Source: Bacillota bacterium
Lineage (GTDB): Bacteria > Bacillota > Clostridia > Tissierellales > Sedimentibacteraceae
DNA: 6,871 nucleotides
Reading direction: 5' to 3'
NCBI GenBank assembly: GCA_029239575.1
Contig: JARBUP010000150.1
Location: 1-6,871 of the forward strand
Shown here piece after piece: positions 6,619-6,871 of this stretch (the first letter of the stretch is position 1; each line of letters starts with the position of its first letter). Position numbers and translations under genes: made by a program. Below the pieces are notes generated by a model. That model saw nothing but the letters and a program-made list of their open reading frames with translations, was not told the DNA's origin and made no database searches.

Positions 6619-6871
6619 TATGAATCCCCTTCTTGTTGTAAAAATGCATACTAACTAAATAAAATGAAATACCAGATGTTATAACGCTAAAAAATGCTGG
6701 ATGCATATTGCTATTTATATTAATTGCCATAAAAGAGATAATTGTTATAAATCCTATAATAAAAGAGGCTATAGCTCCTTCTTTTGTAGCCTTTTTCCAA
6801 AATAATCCACCGTATAAGGGTATTAAAAATGTAGCAGAAAAAAATCCCCAAAGATATCCTCCATAAATTAA
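6608..6871 (-). CDS. Sodium:solute symporter (SSF/SLC5 family), C-terminal end only
   Basis: Only the last 87 codons and the TGA stop (6608-6610) are in the window; the rest lies beyond the right edge. The visible part carries the SSF late-helix pattern LWGFFSATFLIPLYGGLFWKK followed by ATKEGAIASFIIGF. This equals the W-x-G-L-(Y/F)-W-K-R-x(3)-G-A pattern of sodium/proline-type and sodium/pantothenate-type symporters. Two hydrophobic segments follow, then a short charged tail, HFYNKKGIHNEN. Family membership is fairly secure, but the substrate cannot be told from this fragment. The stop lies 11 nt inside the kinase gene (an ATGAAAATTGA overlap), so the two are almost certainly co-translated. 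SLC5-type transporters can be physically linked to kinases, as in CbrA, where the transporter domain is fused to the kinase. Here the symporter may serve as co-sensor, transporter, or both. Confidence 0.85.
   Translation of the reverse strand, partial: LIYGGYLWGFFSATFLIPLYGGLFWKKATKEGAIASFIIGFITIISFMAININSNMHPAFFSVITSGISFYLVSMHFYNKKGIHNEN

Overview
The window is AT-rich (roughly 30% GC by eye). It uses many AGA, ATA and TTA codons and strong GGAGG-type ribosome binding sites. This points to a low-GC Gram-positive anaerobe, most likely a member of the Clostridia or Tissierellia; the genus cannot be fixed from this sequence. Every gene I can support lies on the minus strand, so the biological order runs from high to low coordinates.

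Upstream block (6871 to 3459): the C-terminal end of a sodium:solute symporter (SSF/SLC5 family) overlaps by 11 nt the start of a membrane-bound sensor histidine kinase (TM - extracellular domain - TM - HAMP - PAS - HisKA - HATPase). One base after the kinase stop begins an NtrC-type response regulator (receiver - sigma-54-interacting AAA+ - Fis-type HTH). The tight packing implies one transcript and a transporter-linked two-component system.

Control region (3277-3458, 182 nt): next to the regulator stop codon is a cluster of GAGCG/CGCTC inverted repeats that can fold into alternative, mutually exclusive hairpins, each followed by a T-tract on the minus strand. About 90-145 bp downstream of it is a near-consensus sigma-54 (-24/-12) promoter, TGGTATGAGTTTTGCA, facing the next gene. 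This is the spacing expected for an enhancer, an AT-rich DNA spacer and a sigma-54 promoter. It suggests that the regulator encoded immediately upstream drives the downstream operon.

Downstream block (3276 to 1): pxpA, an NRAMP-like transporter of the YcsG type, pxpB, and the first 167 codons of pxpC. PxpA, PxpB and PxpC together form the ATP-dependent bacterial 5-oxoprolinase (pyroglutamate to glutamate). The order matches the Bacillus subtilis ycsF-ycsG-kipI-kipA cluster, without a ycsI-like gene between ycsG and kipI.

Working model (inference): an extracellular or transported cue, possibly 5-oxoproline or a related amino acid or peptide product, is sensed by the symporter/kinase pair. The phosphorylated NtrC-like regulator then activates sigma-54 transcription of a 5-oxoproline uptake and ring-opening operon. 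Two points stand out: the apparently self-contained sigma-54 circuit, and the NRAMP-fold transporter that lacks the metal-binding motifs of true NRAMPs.
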